In this document: positions 1 through 8,914 of the stretch, piece after piece
Layout of the letters: the number at the start of each line of letters is the position of its first letter
Numbering within the stretch: position 1 is the first letter of the stretch
DNA from: Gammaproteobacteria bacterium
GTDB taxonomy: Bacteria; Pseudomonadota; Gammaproteobacteria; Pseudomonadales; Azotimanducaceae
Direction of reading: 5' to 3'
NCBI GenBank assembly: GCA_002731575.1
Contig: PCCE01000004.1
Span: 18,013-55,260 of the forward strand
Length of the DNA stretch: 37,248 bases
Translations under genes and position numbers: made by a program
Notes under the pieces: model-generated
Databases searched by the model: none
Told to the model about the DNA's origin: nothing
Seen by the model: the letters and a program-made list of their open reading frames with translations, nothing else

Positions 1-1394
1 GTCAGATTGAGCACCACGTCGTCAGATTCCACTGCGCCAAAGTCAGGATTTACAGACCCAGATGTCTGTAGCAGCGGCGAAGGCTGCCATGCGAAGTCAG
101 CACCCACGCGCAGGCTATTGTCGTCATACACTGCGTCATGAGTTGCTGCAGCAAAGGGAATAAACGACAGTTTTTTCACCGGCTGCACCCCATTCATTTG
201 AATACGGTTGAAGGCCGAAACGAATCGTTTACTGGAAACACCATAGCCCGGCCACTGATAACGCTGGTTCTGGTGAGACACCAAACGGCTCGCTGCAAAT
301 CCCATGTTACGCAGCCCGTCAATCGCGGGCATATCCAACATCGACCAGGGTAGGAACATTTCGACACTCCAACCTGTTGCAGTGCGCGCTGACTTGCCGA
401 TCCATGGCCCATCCCAATCACGCTGCCAGCGCCTTTCCGGTAGCACCTTACCGTCACTCACGCTGTCACCCAGCGCCACCCAGAACCAATAACCCAACTT
501 GGCTTCGCCGGAGGGGTCGAGGGTGACACCAAAGGTATCTCTGTCTACCCAATCGTCGCGCCGGGTAATTCTTTCGACAATGGTGTCAGCTGGCTGCTCC
601 ATATCGGAACTAACGTACAGGCCTTTTTCCGTCGCAAAAAAGCGCATCTTGGTAGCGTACTTCGCGGGCTCGCCCAGGGCTGGTATCGAAACCCGCATAT
701 TGTCGAAATAAGGAATACCACGCCAAGCAGCTTCCTCTATAACTCCGTCGATGGTGATGTTGGCTGCATCATGATCCAAGGTTTGAATTTGCAGTTCGTT
801 CAGATCAATACCAGCCTCGGAGCCGTATACGGTTTGAGCCCCACGTCCGGCGAATTCCGCTAGCAGGTCTGGCTGTGCAGCTCGTTGAGATTGCGTTGAT
901 ACGGGCTTTTCATTGTCCGCTTGCAGTTGGGCCTGCACATTGGTTTGCACATTGGATAAAACGCTAGGCTGCGCGGGTCTGCGGTTTTCGGCTAGTAACA
1001 CCGGGCTCGGCAAACTGGCGCTGCGAATATGCCAGGCGTCCGCAAAGCCGTTGTTACGCAGCATGTTTAACAGCTGCCGGCTTTGCATGGCGCTACTCTG
1101 GGCGACAACCCGAAACAGCGGCCGACCTGCACTCTCGTTGGGTAGCACAGATAGGCTTATGCCCTGTGCAGTGGCCTGATTTTGCAGTTCGCTGACGCGA
1201 CGCATGGCGTTGGCCCGCTCGCTGAAACTGGCGACAACGACGCCGCTACCTAGGTTGGCAGTTTGAGCACTGGCCGGCTGTGCCAACAAAACGCTGGTCA
1301 GCGCCAGAAATAGCAGCACAAAACTGACGCTGGGCAGGAACAGACGCCCAAGCAGGCCACCGCGCAGAATCCAAGGCAGTACGGATTGCGGCAT
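1..1394 (-). CDS. SPOR + CBM9-like + DUF5916 outer-membrane protein (5' part)
   Basis: The start ATG is at 1394 (GGAGG about 6 bases upstream) and the reading frame stays open to base 1, so only the first 464 codons are in the window. Residues about 1-42 are a long basic-hydrophobic signal peptide ending ASAQT. Next comes a SPOR-like stretch (VVVASFSERANAMRRV through LRNNGFADAW), then a family-9 carbohydrate-binding-like domain (ITIDGVIEEAAW, FGVTLDPSGEAKLGYWF, RWQRDWDGPW). The last visible residues, NPDFGAVESDDVVLNL, match the junction where DUF5916 proteins enter their C-terminal beta-barrel. DUF5916 proteins are outer-membrane proteins of unknown role, sometimes linked to hydrolases. The SPOR segment is unusual for the family and could bind denuded peptidoglycan or be a spurious resemblance. 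Family call good; function unknown. Confidence 0.85.
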   Translation of the reverse strand, partial: MPQSVLPWILRGGLLGRLFLPSVSFVLLFLALTSVLLAQPASAQTANLGSGVVVASFSERANAMRRVSELQNQATAQGISLSVLPNESAGRPLFRVVAQSSAMQSRQLLNMLRNNGFADAWHIRSASLPSPVLLAENRRPAQPSVLSNVQTNVQAQLQADNEKPVSTQSQRAAQPDLLAEFAGRGAQTVYGSEAGIDLNELQIQTLDHDAANITIDGVIEEAAWRGIPYFDNMRVSIPALGEPAKYATKMRFFATEKGLYVSSDMEQPADTIVERITRRDDWVDRDTFGVTLDPSGEAKLGYWFWVALGDSVSDGKVLPERRWQRDWDGPWIGKSARTATGWSVEMFLPWSMLDMPAIDGLRNMGFAASRLVSHQNQRYQWPGYGVSSKRFVSAFNRIQMNGVQPVKKLSFIPFAAATHDAVYDDNSLRVGADFAWQPSPLLQTSGSVNPDFGAVESDDVVLNL

Positions 1395-1607
1395 TAACAC
1401 CTCCAACACTGATAAAACACCGCAGCCAGCTTGCTTGAACTGTGGCAAGAACTTAATGAAGCCAACAAGTCTGCGACATTTCACTATTGAAAGATAGGCT
1501 AGACGCTGGTTCAGAGATGGGTTAACGCCTTGACCCAAGCAGCCGATCACGCGATTGTTCGGCCCGTTTAAATACATAAGTTGTCGCACACACATAGGGA
1601 GAAGGTT

Positions 1608-2438
1608 ATGAGCATCACGCAGTCGACTACTGACGAACTGATTTTGGAGCAACACGATCGGGTACTGCTGATCAAACTTAATCGGCCGGACCGCCTCAAC
1701 GCCATCAGCCGTGACATGCTCGACGAGCTGTCGGCGAAAGTCGTCGCGGCAGACAAAGATCCAGAGATTCGCTGCATCGTACTCACCGGTGAGGGTAAGG
1801 GGTTTTGCGCCGGACTTGACTTGGTAGATACCAATAAACGCCGCTCCGACGAGCAGGGTGACGGTGGCACCAGTGAGCACAACAGGCCACCGCGCAAGCT
1901 ATTTGATCTGCGCGATGCGCCCATTAACGTTATGTGGCACTGCGATACGCCGATAATTTGTGCGGTCAACGGAGCCGCTGCGGGTTATGGCATGGACCTA
2001 AGCCTACTCTGCGATATGCGCATCATGTCCGAGCACGGCAAGATGGCTGCGATAACCGCCAAGCGTAATGTGGTGCCAGAAAGTGGCGGTACTTGGCTGT
2101 TGCCACGCTTGATAGGCTGGGCGAAGTCTGCGGAACTTTACTATCGCGGTCGCACAGTACTTGCGGCTGAATGTTTGGAGCTGGGGTTGGTCAACGCCGT
2201 TGTACCCCACGAGGAACTTCTACCCACTGCCATGGCGTGGGCGCAAGAGGTAGCAGACAATGCACCCATGGCAGTGCAGACCACTAAGCGCATGATGCGG
2301 ATGGGCCTCGAAGAATCCTATGACACCGCTGTCGACCACCTCATGGTGCACCTGTCCGGCATGTTCGCCAGCGAGGACTTTGAAGAAGGCCTCAAGGCAT
2401 TTTTAGAAAAGCGTAAACCCAACTTCACCGGACGCTAG
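1608..2438 (+). CDS. Enoyl-CoA hydratase/isomerase family protein
   Basis: A 276-residue crotonase-fold protein, normal length for the family. The start chosen is ATG 1608, behind a clear AGGGAGAAGG; a TTG at 1581 in the same frame has no such site. The CoA-binding oxyanion-hole loop is GEGKGFCAGLDL, the second oxyanion segment is NGAAAGYGMDLSLLCDMR, and PESGGTW keeps a glutamate at the second catalytic position of hydratases. The first usual glutamate position is occupied by a basic stretch (ITAKRNV), so hydration itself is not certain; isomerase or hydrolase activity is possible. It ends with the typical KRKPNFTGR tail. The stop overlaps the convergent crotonase stop by four bases on a shared CTAG (2435-2438). 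Confidence 0.92.
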   Translation: MSITQSTTDELILEQHDRVLLIKLNRPDRLNAISRDMLDELSAKVVAADKDPEIRCIVLTGEGKGFCAGLDLVDTNKRRSDEQGDGGTSEHNRPPRKLFDLRDAPINVMWHCDTPIICAVNGAAAGYGMDLSLLCDMRIMSEHGKMAAITAKRNVVPESGGTWLLPRLIGWAKSAELYYRGRTVLAAECLELGLVNAVVPHEELLPTAMAWAQEVADNAPMAVQTTKRMMRMGLEESYDTAVDHLMVHLSGMFASEDFEEGLKAFLEKRKPNFTGR

Positions 2439-3268
2439 CGTTTAGCGTCGTCGCGAATCACGCTTGCGCCGGCAGGATCCACCAACCGGCCATGGACAAT
2501 CTGATTGTTGGCGTGACCAAGCTGCTGCAATGACATGGCGCCCTGTAAGGCTGTCCAAAAGCCTTGGGCGTCTTGAGCTTGGTTAACGCTTTGTTTCGCC
2601 AGCCGTAGACCCATGCTTGGCCGACTGGCAATCCGCTCAGCCATGGTCTGAGTGAATTGCGGCAGCTCTTCGGCTGCCACCACATGATTGACCATGCCCA
2701 GCGCCTTGGCTTCATCAGCGCTAATTTTATCGCCAGTGAACAGTAACTCCTTAGCCTTGCGCGGCCCCATTTCCCAAGGATGCGCAAAGTACTCAACACC
2801 GTTCACTCCGAAAGCGACGACCGGATCGGAAAAGGTCGCATCCGTCGACGCAATAATCAGATCACACACCCAAATCAGCATCAGCCCGCCAGCAATCACC
2901 TTGCCATGTACCTGGGCGATAGTTGGCTTGGGCAAGTTGCGCCAGCGCCAACACAGTCCCAGATAAATCTCCTCCTCCTGAGATTGATAGCCCTCTGCAC
3001 CCGGCTTGGCATAACCGCCCCAGTTGGATACCGGCGTGAAGTCTGCCATTGAGGTTTGATCGGCCAAATCATGCCCCGAGGAAAAGTGCGGACCATTGGC
3101 GTCGAGCACGATCACCTTAACCTCATCGTCTTGGGCCGCTCGATCGAAGGCATCGTTCAGCTCGTAGAGCATGGTTTTGTCCTGCGCGTTGCGCACATCG
3201 ACACGGTTTAGGGTAATACGCGCAACTTGATTGGTTACGTCGTAAAGAATAGTGGAAAACTCTGACAT
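2435..3268 (-). CDS. Enoyl-CoA hydratase/isomerase family protein
   Basis: The true start is most likely ATG 3268 (MSEFSTILYD), preceded by GAGGCAGGG; the frame extends to 3370 without a better site. The 277-residue protein has the crotonase oxyanion loop (ANGPHFSSGHDLADQ) and the second helix dipole region (GKVIAGGLMLIWVCDL). The usual catalytic glutamates are not obvious: the active-site stretch reads VAFGVNGVEYFAHPWEMG, a sub-group pattern unlike FadB-type hydratases. It probably acts on a CoA thioester in beta-oxidation-like catabolism, but as which enzyme cannot be told. It is convergent with the crotonase at 1608 and divergent from the RCK-domain gene at 3385. Confidence 0.88.
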   Translation of the reverse strand: MSEFSTILYDVTNQVARITLNRVDVRNAQDKTMLYELNDAFDRAAQDDEVKVIVLDANGPHFSSGHDLADQTSMADFTPVSNWGGYAKPGAEGYQSQEEEIYLGLCWRWRNLPKPTIAQVHGKVIAGGLMLIWVCDLIIASTDATFSDPVVAFGVNGVEYFAHPWEMGPRKAKELLFTGDKISADEAKALGMVNHVVAAEELPQFTQTMAERIASRPSMGLRLAKQSVNQAQDAQGFWTALQGAMSLQQLGHANNQIVHGRLVDPAGASVIRDDAKR

Positions 3269-3384
3269 CCCTGCCTCCTCGGAATACAATGTCCGCATAA
3301 TAGCAAGACCGCTCTTTGCTGCCCCGCAAAACTGAAAAACCACAAAACACGAACTAAAAACGTTAACCACCGAGGATACTCACC

Positions 3385-4683
3385 GTGGCCGAACAGACGC
3401 CACAACCGCCGTCATCTGAATCCTTCAATCCGCAAACCGACACCAGACTGAAGCGTCTTGCCGGCGCGAATTTAGGCTGGCGCTGGATAGCGGTTGGGCT
3501 GATTTTCGCCTTGGGTCTAATAGCGTTTGCTGGCGGCACCGCCTTAACTGAGCGTCCCGCAGTCATGCAGGCGGGCCTGTTTGTACAGACGTATTACATT
3601 CTCGGCCTATTTGTCGTTGGCGGCCTCGACCTTGGCGTACCTACCGGCGGGCCAATGTGGGCGCAAGCAATGCTCTGGGTCGCTTTCTTTGGTGCCCCCT
3701 TACTCACAGCTTCCACAGTGGTTGAAGCCGTTTTGCGGGTTATCAATCCGCAGCGCTGGCTGCTGCGTAATCTGCAGGACCATGTGGTGATTTTCGGATC
3801 TGGCGAACTCACCATCAGTTACCTGCGCCTACTGCGGCGCGAAAACCGCAATTGCCGAGTCATTGTCGTAGACACAGAATTTGAATCCATCCGCGAACAA
3901 GAGCTGCAGCAAAAATACGGTGTCGCCACCGTGGTCGGAGATTTGACCCTAGGCTTCCTGCGTAAGCAGCTGAAGCTCACTCGTGCCAAACGGGTATTGC
4001 TGCTCGGCAACAACGACTTTCAAGCCTTTGAGGCTGCCACTCGGGTGCTTGAAACTGCGCCGAACCTGAAATTCCGTGTGATCATTCACTGCCAGAATTT
4101 ACGCTTCATGCGCACTCTGCTGCAAACCTCGTTGGGCCGTCACTGCGTCATCTTCAACCGCTATAACATGGCCGGTATGGCCTTTGTGCGGCGCAGTTTA
4201 CGCCCGCAGTTTGCGCGCACCGAGGGTTTGGACAATGTGGTTATTGCCGGTTTTGGGCGCTTTGGGCAATCTGTAGTCGAACAACTCAGACGTATTCAGC
4301 AACAGGAACTGGCTCATGTGGTCATTATCGACCAAGACGCAGAGCGTCGTATGCTCGTGGTCGAAGAACAACAGCAGCTGCAGTCCAACTACGAGCGTTC
4401 CATTTTGCGCGGTGATATTTCCAATCCGGACGTCTGGCGGCGAGTCGCCAGCAAGGTCGATTTAGAGAATGACAATACCGTATTCATACTCGGCACCGGC
4501 AGCGGCCGCGACAACTTGCGCACAGCACTCTGGCTGAAGCAAAAGTACCCCAAGTCAATTGTGTTTGCCCGGTCTAACGACCAGTCGCGTTTCGCCAGTT
4601 CAGTTGCTGACGAGAAAAATATCAGCGCATTCAGCATTAACGGTTTGCTGGAAGGCATGATCCCGGTGCGCTGGACTCGCTAG
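3385..4683 (+). CDS. Membrane protein with tandem RCK/TrkA-N NAD-binding domains
   Basis: A 432-residue protein starting at GTG 3385 (GAGGA lies about 10 bases upstream). A hydrophobic segment at about residues 33-54 and another at about 94-115 flank a short loop, a two-helix-plus-pore layout like a potassium channel. The loop reads [17 protein letters not shown] at 70-86, where a channel would have a TVGYGD-type filter, so the filter is degenerate. Two Rossmann folds follow: [16 protein letters not shown] (from 133) and [18 protein letters not shown] (from 284), both in the TrkA-N/RCK style. The family governs potassium flux in response to NAD(H) or ligands. Whether this one conducts ions is unclear. 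It is monocistronic and not visibly linked to the neighbouring catabolic genes. Confidence 0.82.
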   Translation: MAEQTPQPPSSESFNPQTDTRLKRLAGANLGWRWIAVGLIFALGLIAFAGGTALTERPAVMQAGLFVQTYYILGLFVVGGLDLGVPTGGPMWAQAMLWVAFFGAPLLTASTVVEAVLRVINPQRWLLRNLQDHVVIFGSGELTISYLRLLRRENRNCRVIVVDTEFESIREQELQQKYGVATVVGDLTLGFLRKQLKLTRAKRVLLLGNNDFQAFEAATRVLETAPNLKFRVIIHCQNLRFMRTLLQTSLGRHCVIFNRYNMAGMAFVRRSLRPQFARTEGLDNVVIAGFGRFGQSVVEQLRRIQQQELAHVVIIDQDAERRMLVVEEQQQLQSNYERSILRGDISNPDVWRRVASKVDLENDNTVFILGTGSGRDNLRTALWLKQKYPKSIVFARSNDQSRFASSVADEKNISAFSINGLLEGMIPVRWTR

Positions 4684-4777
4684 CGGACAGGCTCTGTTCG
4701 CGTCAACTTTTGAAAACACCCATGCGCAACTGAATGAGGAATCTGGCAAACTGGTGTTGGTTTTTGGAGGGGAACCC

Positions 4778-5770
4778 ATGCCTACATTGTCTGTACTGGA
4801 TCTTTCGCCCATTTGCGAAGGCGGTAATGCTACCGACGCGCTGAACAATTCCCGCGCCCTTGCGCAGCACTGTGAGCGCACCGGCTACCACCGCTACTGG
4901 GTTGCCGAACATCACAACATGCGAGGTATCGCCAGTGCGGCGACATCGGTGGTAATAGCCCATATCGCAGCCGGTACTCGCTCAATCCGCGTCGGGTCAG
5001 GGGGTATTATGCTGCCTAATCACGCACCACTAATGGTGGCCGAGCAGTTCGGCACCTTGGAAGCCCTCTATCCGGGCCGCATCGACTTGGGTCTCGGGCG
5101 CGCGCCGGGCACCGATGGCGTCACTGCCCATGCGCTGAGGCGCACACTGCATAGTGATCCAAATCAATTTCCCCAGGACGTAGTGGAGCTTAAGGGTTAT
5201 TTGGGCAACACCTGCCACCCCAAGCAGCGCGTTACTGCGGTGCCGGGATTCGGTTCCAAGGTGCCGCTATACATCTTAGGTTCGAGCCTGTTCGGCGCCC
5301 AGCTTGCGGCAATTCTCGGTCTGCCCTTCGCCTTCGCCTCGCACTTCGCGCCAGATGCAATGATGCGGGCCATTGACCTATACCGGACGGAATTTGAGCC
5401 ATCAGAGCAGTTGGCAAAACCGCATGTGATTTTGGGCTACAACGTCTGCGCCGCGGCGACCGAGGAAGAAGCCACACTGCTGCGCTCCTCGGGCCTGCAG
5501 GCATTTCTGAATTTGCGGCAGGGCAAGCCCGGACCGTTACCCAAACCTGACCCGCATTTTGATGAGAAGCTCACGCCAACCGATCACGCCTTGCTGCAGC
5601 AGGTTAGCCCCGCCTCGGCGGTGGGCACCGTAGCTACAGTACGCGCTCAAGTGCTGGAGTTTCTGCAGCGCACCGAAGCCGACGAACTCATCGTGGTGTC
5701 GCAGATTCACGACCACGAAGCACGCTGCAAGAGCTACGATATTGCTTTTGAGGCCTGTGCCGGGCTTTAG
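4778..5770 (+). CDS. Luciferase-like (LLM) flavin-dependent oxidoreductase, MsnO8-like
   Basis: ATG 4778 sits six bases after GGAGGGG; the frame opens at GTG 4754 but that start lacks a site. The 330-residue protein begins with the beta-strand [13 protein letters not shown] and has the family features [39 protein letters not shown] and [17 protein letters not shown], which are characteristic of the MsnO8-type branch of bacterial luciferase-like proteins. Members are FMNH2-dependent monooxygenases or reductases of mostly unknown substrates. It points toward the MDR gene at 5827 with the stops 57 bases apart. A role in oxidising a catabolic intermediate is an inference from context only. Confidence 0.9.
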   Translation: MPTLSVLDLSPICEGGNATDALNNSRALAQHCERTGYHRYWVAEHHNMRGIASAATSVVIAHIAAGTRSIRVGSGGIMLPNHAPLMVAEQFGTLEALYPGRIDLGLGRAPGTDGVTAHALRRTLHSDPNQFPQDVVELKGYLGNTCHPKQRVTAVPGFGSKVPLYILGSSLFGAQLAAILGLPFAFASHFAPDAMMRAIDLYRTEFEPSEQLAKPHVILGYNVCAAATEEEATLLRSSGLQAFLNLRQGKPGPLPKPDPHFDEKLTPTDHALLQQVSPASAVGTVATVRAQVLEFLQRTEADELIVVSQIHDHEARCKSYDIAFEACAGL

Positions 5771-5796
5771 GCCCGCCAGACCCCAAAAGACAGGCC
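5752..5796. terminator. Nested inverted repeats between convergent genes (weak terminator candidate)
   Basis: A 5-base stem CGGGC/GCCCG with a TTTAG loop spans the LLM stop codon (5761-5775). It sits inside a wider GGCCTGT/ACAGGCC pair (5752-5758 and 5790-5796). No T-tract follows on either strand, so intrinsic termination is uncertain. Confidence 0.25.
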
Positions 5797-5826
5797 CTCG
5801 TTACAAACTCTCTTTACCGACTTTCT

Positions 5827-6954
5827 TTACAAACTTGGGTTGACCAAGAATTTCTGCCCCGTGGCCTGCAGCGCATAGGTTTTCAATACATCCAACTCTA
5901 AGGCCTGATCGAGGGATATTTCCTGCGCGTAGCTGCTGGCAAATGTGGTTTTGATCTCATCCGCCACACGCTGCCGCAATTCACCGGCACGTTCCCGCCC
6001 GACCTTTTGTAGGAACGGTGTTAGCAGCCAGCCGCCGACCCCCCACTGCATGCCATAGCTACGGGTCAGCGTAGTGGTGCGTCGCTCCAAGCCACCATAA
6101 ATGTAGACCTGCTTGTCTTGGGTTGAACCGTAGCGGCTGTACTCGGTTGCGGTTTCATTGGCCGCAGCTTCCATAGCAACCAAAATTTGGTTCGCCAGCT
6201 CACCGCCACCAGTGGCATCGAAGGCCAGATACGCGCCAGTGGCGACCACAGCATTTTTCAGGTCCTCGGCGAAGGTTGGCTGGCTAGAGTCACACACATG
6301 GGTTGCACCCAAATCGCGCAGCAGTTGGGCCTGTTCTGGCTTGCGCACGATGTTGACCAGATCAACGCCATCGGCGATGCATATTTTTTGCAGCATTTGA
6401 CCCAAATTGGATGCCGCGGCCGTGTGAATCAGCGCGGTAAAACCCTCGCGGCGCATAGTTTCCACCATGCCCAACGCAGTCAGCGGGTTAACGAAGCAAG
6501 AGGCACTCTCGCGCGGGCTGACGCCGTCGTTCATTACCAGACACTGACTCAAATGCAGGGTTCGATACGCCGAGTACATGGCACCACCGAGCACACCTAC
6601 CGTCTTACCGAGCAGCGCCTGAGCCTCGGCGCTGGCGCCAGCGGCGACCACAACTCCAGCCCCTTCGTTACCGACGGGCATGGCCTCGTCGAAACGGGCT
6701 TTAAGCATGGGCAGAATATTTTCTGGCACGTCTGCTTCAACATGATTGACACCTACCGTTTGCGCATTAGCAATATCTGCCATCCCCAGCAGCAGGCCTA
6801 GGTCGGAGGGATTGATGGGGGATGCCTCGATGCGCACTAGGACTTCGGCATCGCCAGGCGCGGCAATGGGCGTTTCGCCAATGGTCAGTTGCAGCTTACC
6901 GCTAGAAGTAACGCAGGACAGCAGTTGTCGGCTTGTTGCGGGCAGTTCACTCAT
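5827..6954 (-). CDS. Zinc-independent medium-chain dehydrogenase/reductase (quinone-oxidoreductase-like)
   Basis: The protein begins with adjacent ATGs at 6957 and 6954. The second is preferred because GGAGAG then has a normal spacing. About 375 residues. The N-terminal GroES-like half shows EVLVRIEASPINPSDLGLLLG and GNEGAGVVVAAG, where zinc alcohol dehydrogenases have GHE; no catalytic or structural zinc cysteine cluster is seen. The cofactor half has ALIHTAAASNLGQMLQKIC and then LVNIVRKPEQAQLLRDLGA, typical of NAD(P)H-binding MDR reductases. Probable activity is reduction of an enone, quinone or enoyl compound. A divergent FBP-domain gene starts 116 bases away. Confidence 0.86.
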   Translation of the reverse strand: MSELPATSRQLLSCVTSSGKLQLTIGETPIAAPGDAEVLVRIEASPINPSDLGLLLGMADIANAQTVGVNHVEADVPENILPMLKARFDEAMPVGNEGAGVVVAAGASAEAQALLGKTVGVLGGAMYSAYRTLHLSQCLVMNDGVSPRESASCFVNPLTALGMVETMRREGFTALIHTAAASNLGQMLQKICIADGVDLVNIVRKPEQAQLLRDLGATHVCDSSQPTFAEDLKNAVVATGAYLAFDATGGGELANQILVAMEAAANETATEYSRYGSTQDKQVYIYGGLERRTTTLTRSYGMQWGVGGWLLTPFLQKVGRERAGELRQRVADEIKTTFASSYAQEISLDQALELDVLKTYALQATGQKFLVNPSL

Positions 6955-7072
6955 CATCTCTCTCCGTTGAATGGGCGAAGAAGCATAAAAGATCTGCTCG
7001 CACCTGTCTGCTAAAGGTCAAACTCTCGCGTGCGGCACCTGTACCAATCAGGGCTGAGCACATAGACTTTCG

Positions 7073-7552
7073 TTGGTGGACGCTATAACCAATAAAGACA
7101 TCAAGGCTCTGTTTCGCCAAGCCAGCAGTGCGCAGTTGGCGCTACCCGATCTTGCGCCAGTAGACTGGGGCATACTCGACTACCTTGGTTGGATTCATCC
7201 GTCTGGTAGCACGGCTTTCGTCGTGATGCCGGCAGCCGGGGAACTGCGCGGCCTGCGCCTGCGCCGTGCGCACAATACCAGCGCCCGGCCACGCACCCGC
7301 ATGTGCTCTTGGTGCCATCATGTGTATCGCAGCCGAGGCACTGCTTTGTTCAGTGTCTATGTGGCCGGCTCAGACGGTCGGCGCAGTATTGGCAATCATA
7401 TTTGCCGTAACCTTGATTGCAGCCTGCGCATCCGTAATTTGGTCTCCGACCCACCCACTTACTTGCCCGAGACCCTACACATTGGAGCCAAAGTGCGGCG
7501 ACTGGAAAATTCGGTACTGGCCTTTATGTCGAGGGCCAATGTACTGGTCTGA
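7073..7552 (+). CDS. FBP-domain protein with treble-clef zinc finger (EF-G-binding type)
   Basis: About 159 residues. The start is either TTG 7073 or GTG 7076; a stop at 7055 bounds it and no strong ribosome site is visible. The C-terminal half has paired cysteines CSWC (78-81) and CRNLDC (111-116) with the flanking pattern ALFSVYVAGSDGRRSIGNHI, which matches FBP_C, the zinc-binding domain of FusB/FusC-like elongation-factor-G-binding proteins. In staphylococci such proteins release EF-G from fusidic-acid-stalled ribosomes; chromosomal proteobacterial members are uncharacterised. It stands alone between the MDR gene and the acyl-CoA dehydrogenase. Any link to antibiotic tolerance is only by family. 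Confidence 0.78.
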   Translation: MVDAITNKDIKALFRQASSAQLALPDLAPVDWGILDYLGWIHPSGSTAFVVMPAAGELRGLRLRRAHNTSARPRTRMCSWCHHVYRSRGTALFSVYVAGSDGRRSIGNHICRNLDCSLRIRNLVSDPPTYLPETLHIGAKVRRLENSVLAFMSRANVLV

Positions 7553-7723
7553 GCGGCAAAAACAGCGTCCTCGACATTTCGTAGACCTGCGTGGCAATGT
7601 CACATCAATCACGCTGAAATAGCCACTGTTGGCAGGGCCTCTAGCAGCCAGCATACTTGCGTCCTAACCTTGCATGGGATCTGCACCAACCCGGCACGCT
7701 GCAACAACGAGAGAAAGCATATT

Positions 7724-8911
7724 ATGGAACTTGATACATTCCGCGAAGAAACGCGAGATTGGCTGGAAACAAACTGCCCTCAGGAGATGCGTCTCGGCGC
7801 CATTCACTTCGAGGACGCCTATGAACTTTATCAAACGGATACGGCCATTGAATGGCGCGACCGCGCGGTAACCCGAGGCTGGACGGCTCCTACATGGCCA
7901 ACCCAATACGGTGGCGGTGGTCTCAATGCTGCGGAACAAAAAGTGCTGGCCGAGGAGATGGCGCGCATTAAGGCACTGCCAGCCGCAACAGGCATGGGCT
8001 TAGCCATGATTGGCCCGACCCTCCTTGAGCTGGGCACGGAAGAACAACGTCAACGTCATATTCCAAAGATCATCACTGGCGAAGCCCAGTGGTGTCAGGG
8101 TTATTCGGAGCCGGGTGCTGGGTCTGACCTAGCCGGCCTGCAAACCAAGGCGGTCTTGGATGGCGACCAGTTCATTATCAATGGTCAGAAGATTTGGACC
8201 AGTGGCGCACAATACGCCAACTGGATGTTCGCCTTGGTGCGAACCGATCCGAGTGCGCCCAAGCACGAAGGCATCAGTTTTGTCGTACTGCCAATGGACC
8301 AGCCCGGCGTCACGGTAAAACCCATCAAGCTCATTTCAGGCAGCTCGCCGTTCTGCGAAACCTTCTTTGACAATGCCATTGCCAAGCGCGAAGACCTGAT
8401 TGGCGAAATGAACAAAGGCTGGAGCGTGGGCAAACGCCTGCTTCAGTACGAGCGCAATGCCACCACTCGCGCTAAGCCGAAGAAAAAGCCTGCGGCCAAA
8501 CCGGTGCTCAACGTCTATGCCAGCACTGCCAAGCAATATGCTGGCGAAGACGGCCAAGGCCGCATCGCCGATGCAGATTTGCGCGGCGACGTACTGGAAC
8601 AGGTAATGAGCGAGCGCGCGCTGGCACTGACTACTGCGCGCGTGGTTGAAGAAAGCCGCTCCTCCGGCGCACCCGGCGCGGCCACTTCGATCTTCAAAAT
8701 GGTCGGCTCATCGCTGTCGAAATCAGGTTCAGAACTGAAGTCCAGACTGCGCGGCACTGCAGGCCTAGTCTGGGAAAGCAATGAATTTTCGGCTGAAGAG
8801 TTGGAATCTACCCGCAGTTGGCTGCGCGATAGAGCAGTCACCATTTATGGCGGCACCAACGAGGTTCAACAGAACATCATCGCCAAGCGCGTACTCGGCC
8901 TGCCCGACTAA
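7724..8911 (+). CDS. Acyl-CoA dehydrogenase
   Basis: The start is ATG 7724 (MELDTFREE), after ACGAGAGAAAG; the frame is open from 7670 but without a better start. 395 residues, normal for the family. The N-terminal helices lead to YSEPGAGSDLAGLQTKA (the FAD/acyl-CoA-binding signature) and GQKIWTSGAQYANWMF. The end reads AVTIYGGTNEVQQNIIAKRVLGLPD, the conserved C-terminal FAD-binding element. A lysine- and alanine-rich insert (AKPKKKPAAKP, about residues 252-262) breaks the middle of the C-terminal helical domain, which is a little unusual. It should introduce a double bond alpha,beta to a CoA thioester and pass electrons to ETF. It is convergent with the amidohydrolase at 8915; the gap is three bases. 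Confidence 0.94.
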   Translation: MELDTFREETRDWLETNCPQEMRLGAIHFEDAYELYQTDTAIEWRDRAVTRGWTAPTWPTQYGGGGLNAAEQKVLAEEMARIKALPAATGMGLAMIGPTLLELGTEEQRQRHIPKIITGEAQWCQGYSEPGAGSDLAGLQTKAVLDGDQFIINGQKIWTSGAQYANWMFALVRTDPSAPKHEGISFVVLPMDQPGVTVKPIKLISGSSPFCETFFDNAIAKREDLIGEMNKGWSVGKRLLQYERNATTRAKPKKKPAAKPVLNVYASTAKQYAGEDGQGRIADADLRGDVLEQVMSERALALTTARVVEESRSSGAPGAATSIFKMVGSSLSKSGSELKSRLRGTAGLVWESNEFSAEELESTRSWLRDRAVTIYGGTNEVQQNIIAKRVLGLPD

Positions 8912-8914
8912 ACC

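Noticed and set aside
1395-1607. Gap between the outer-membrane gene and the first crotonase
   Set aside because: TTGACC at 1530 looks like a -35 but no -10 follows at the right distance; no RNA gene or small ORF recognised.
6187-6801. Open frame of 204 codons on the plus strand
   Set aside because: It lies wholly inside the minus-strand MDR gene, which has clear family motifs; the plus product has none and no ribosome site.
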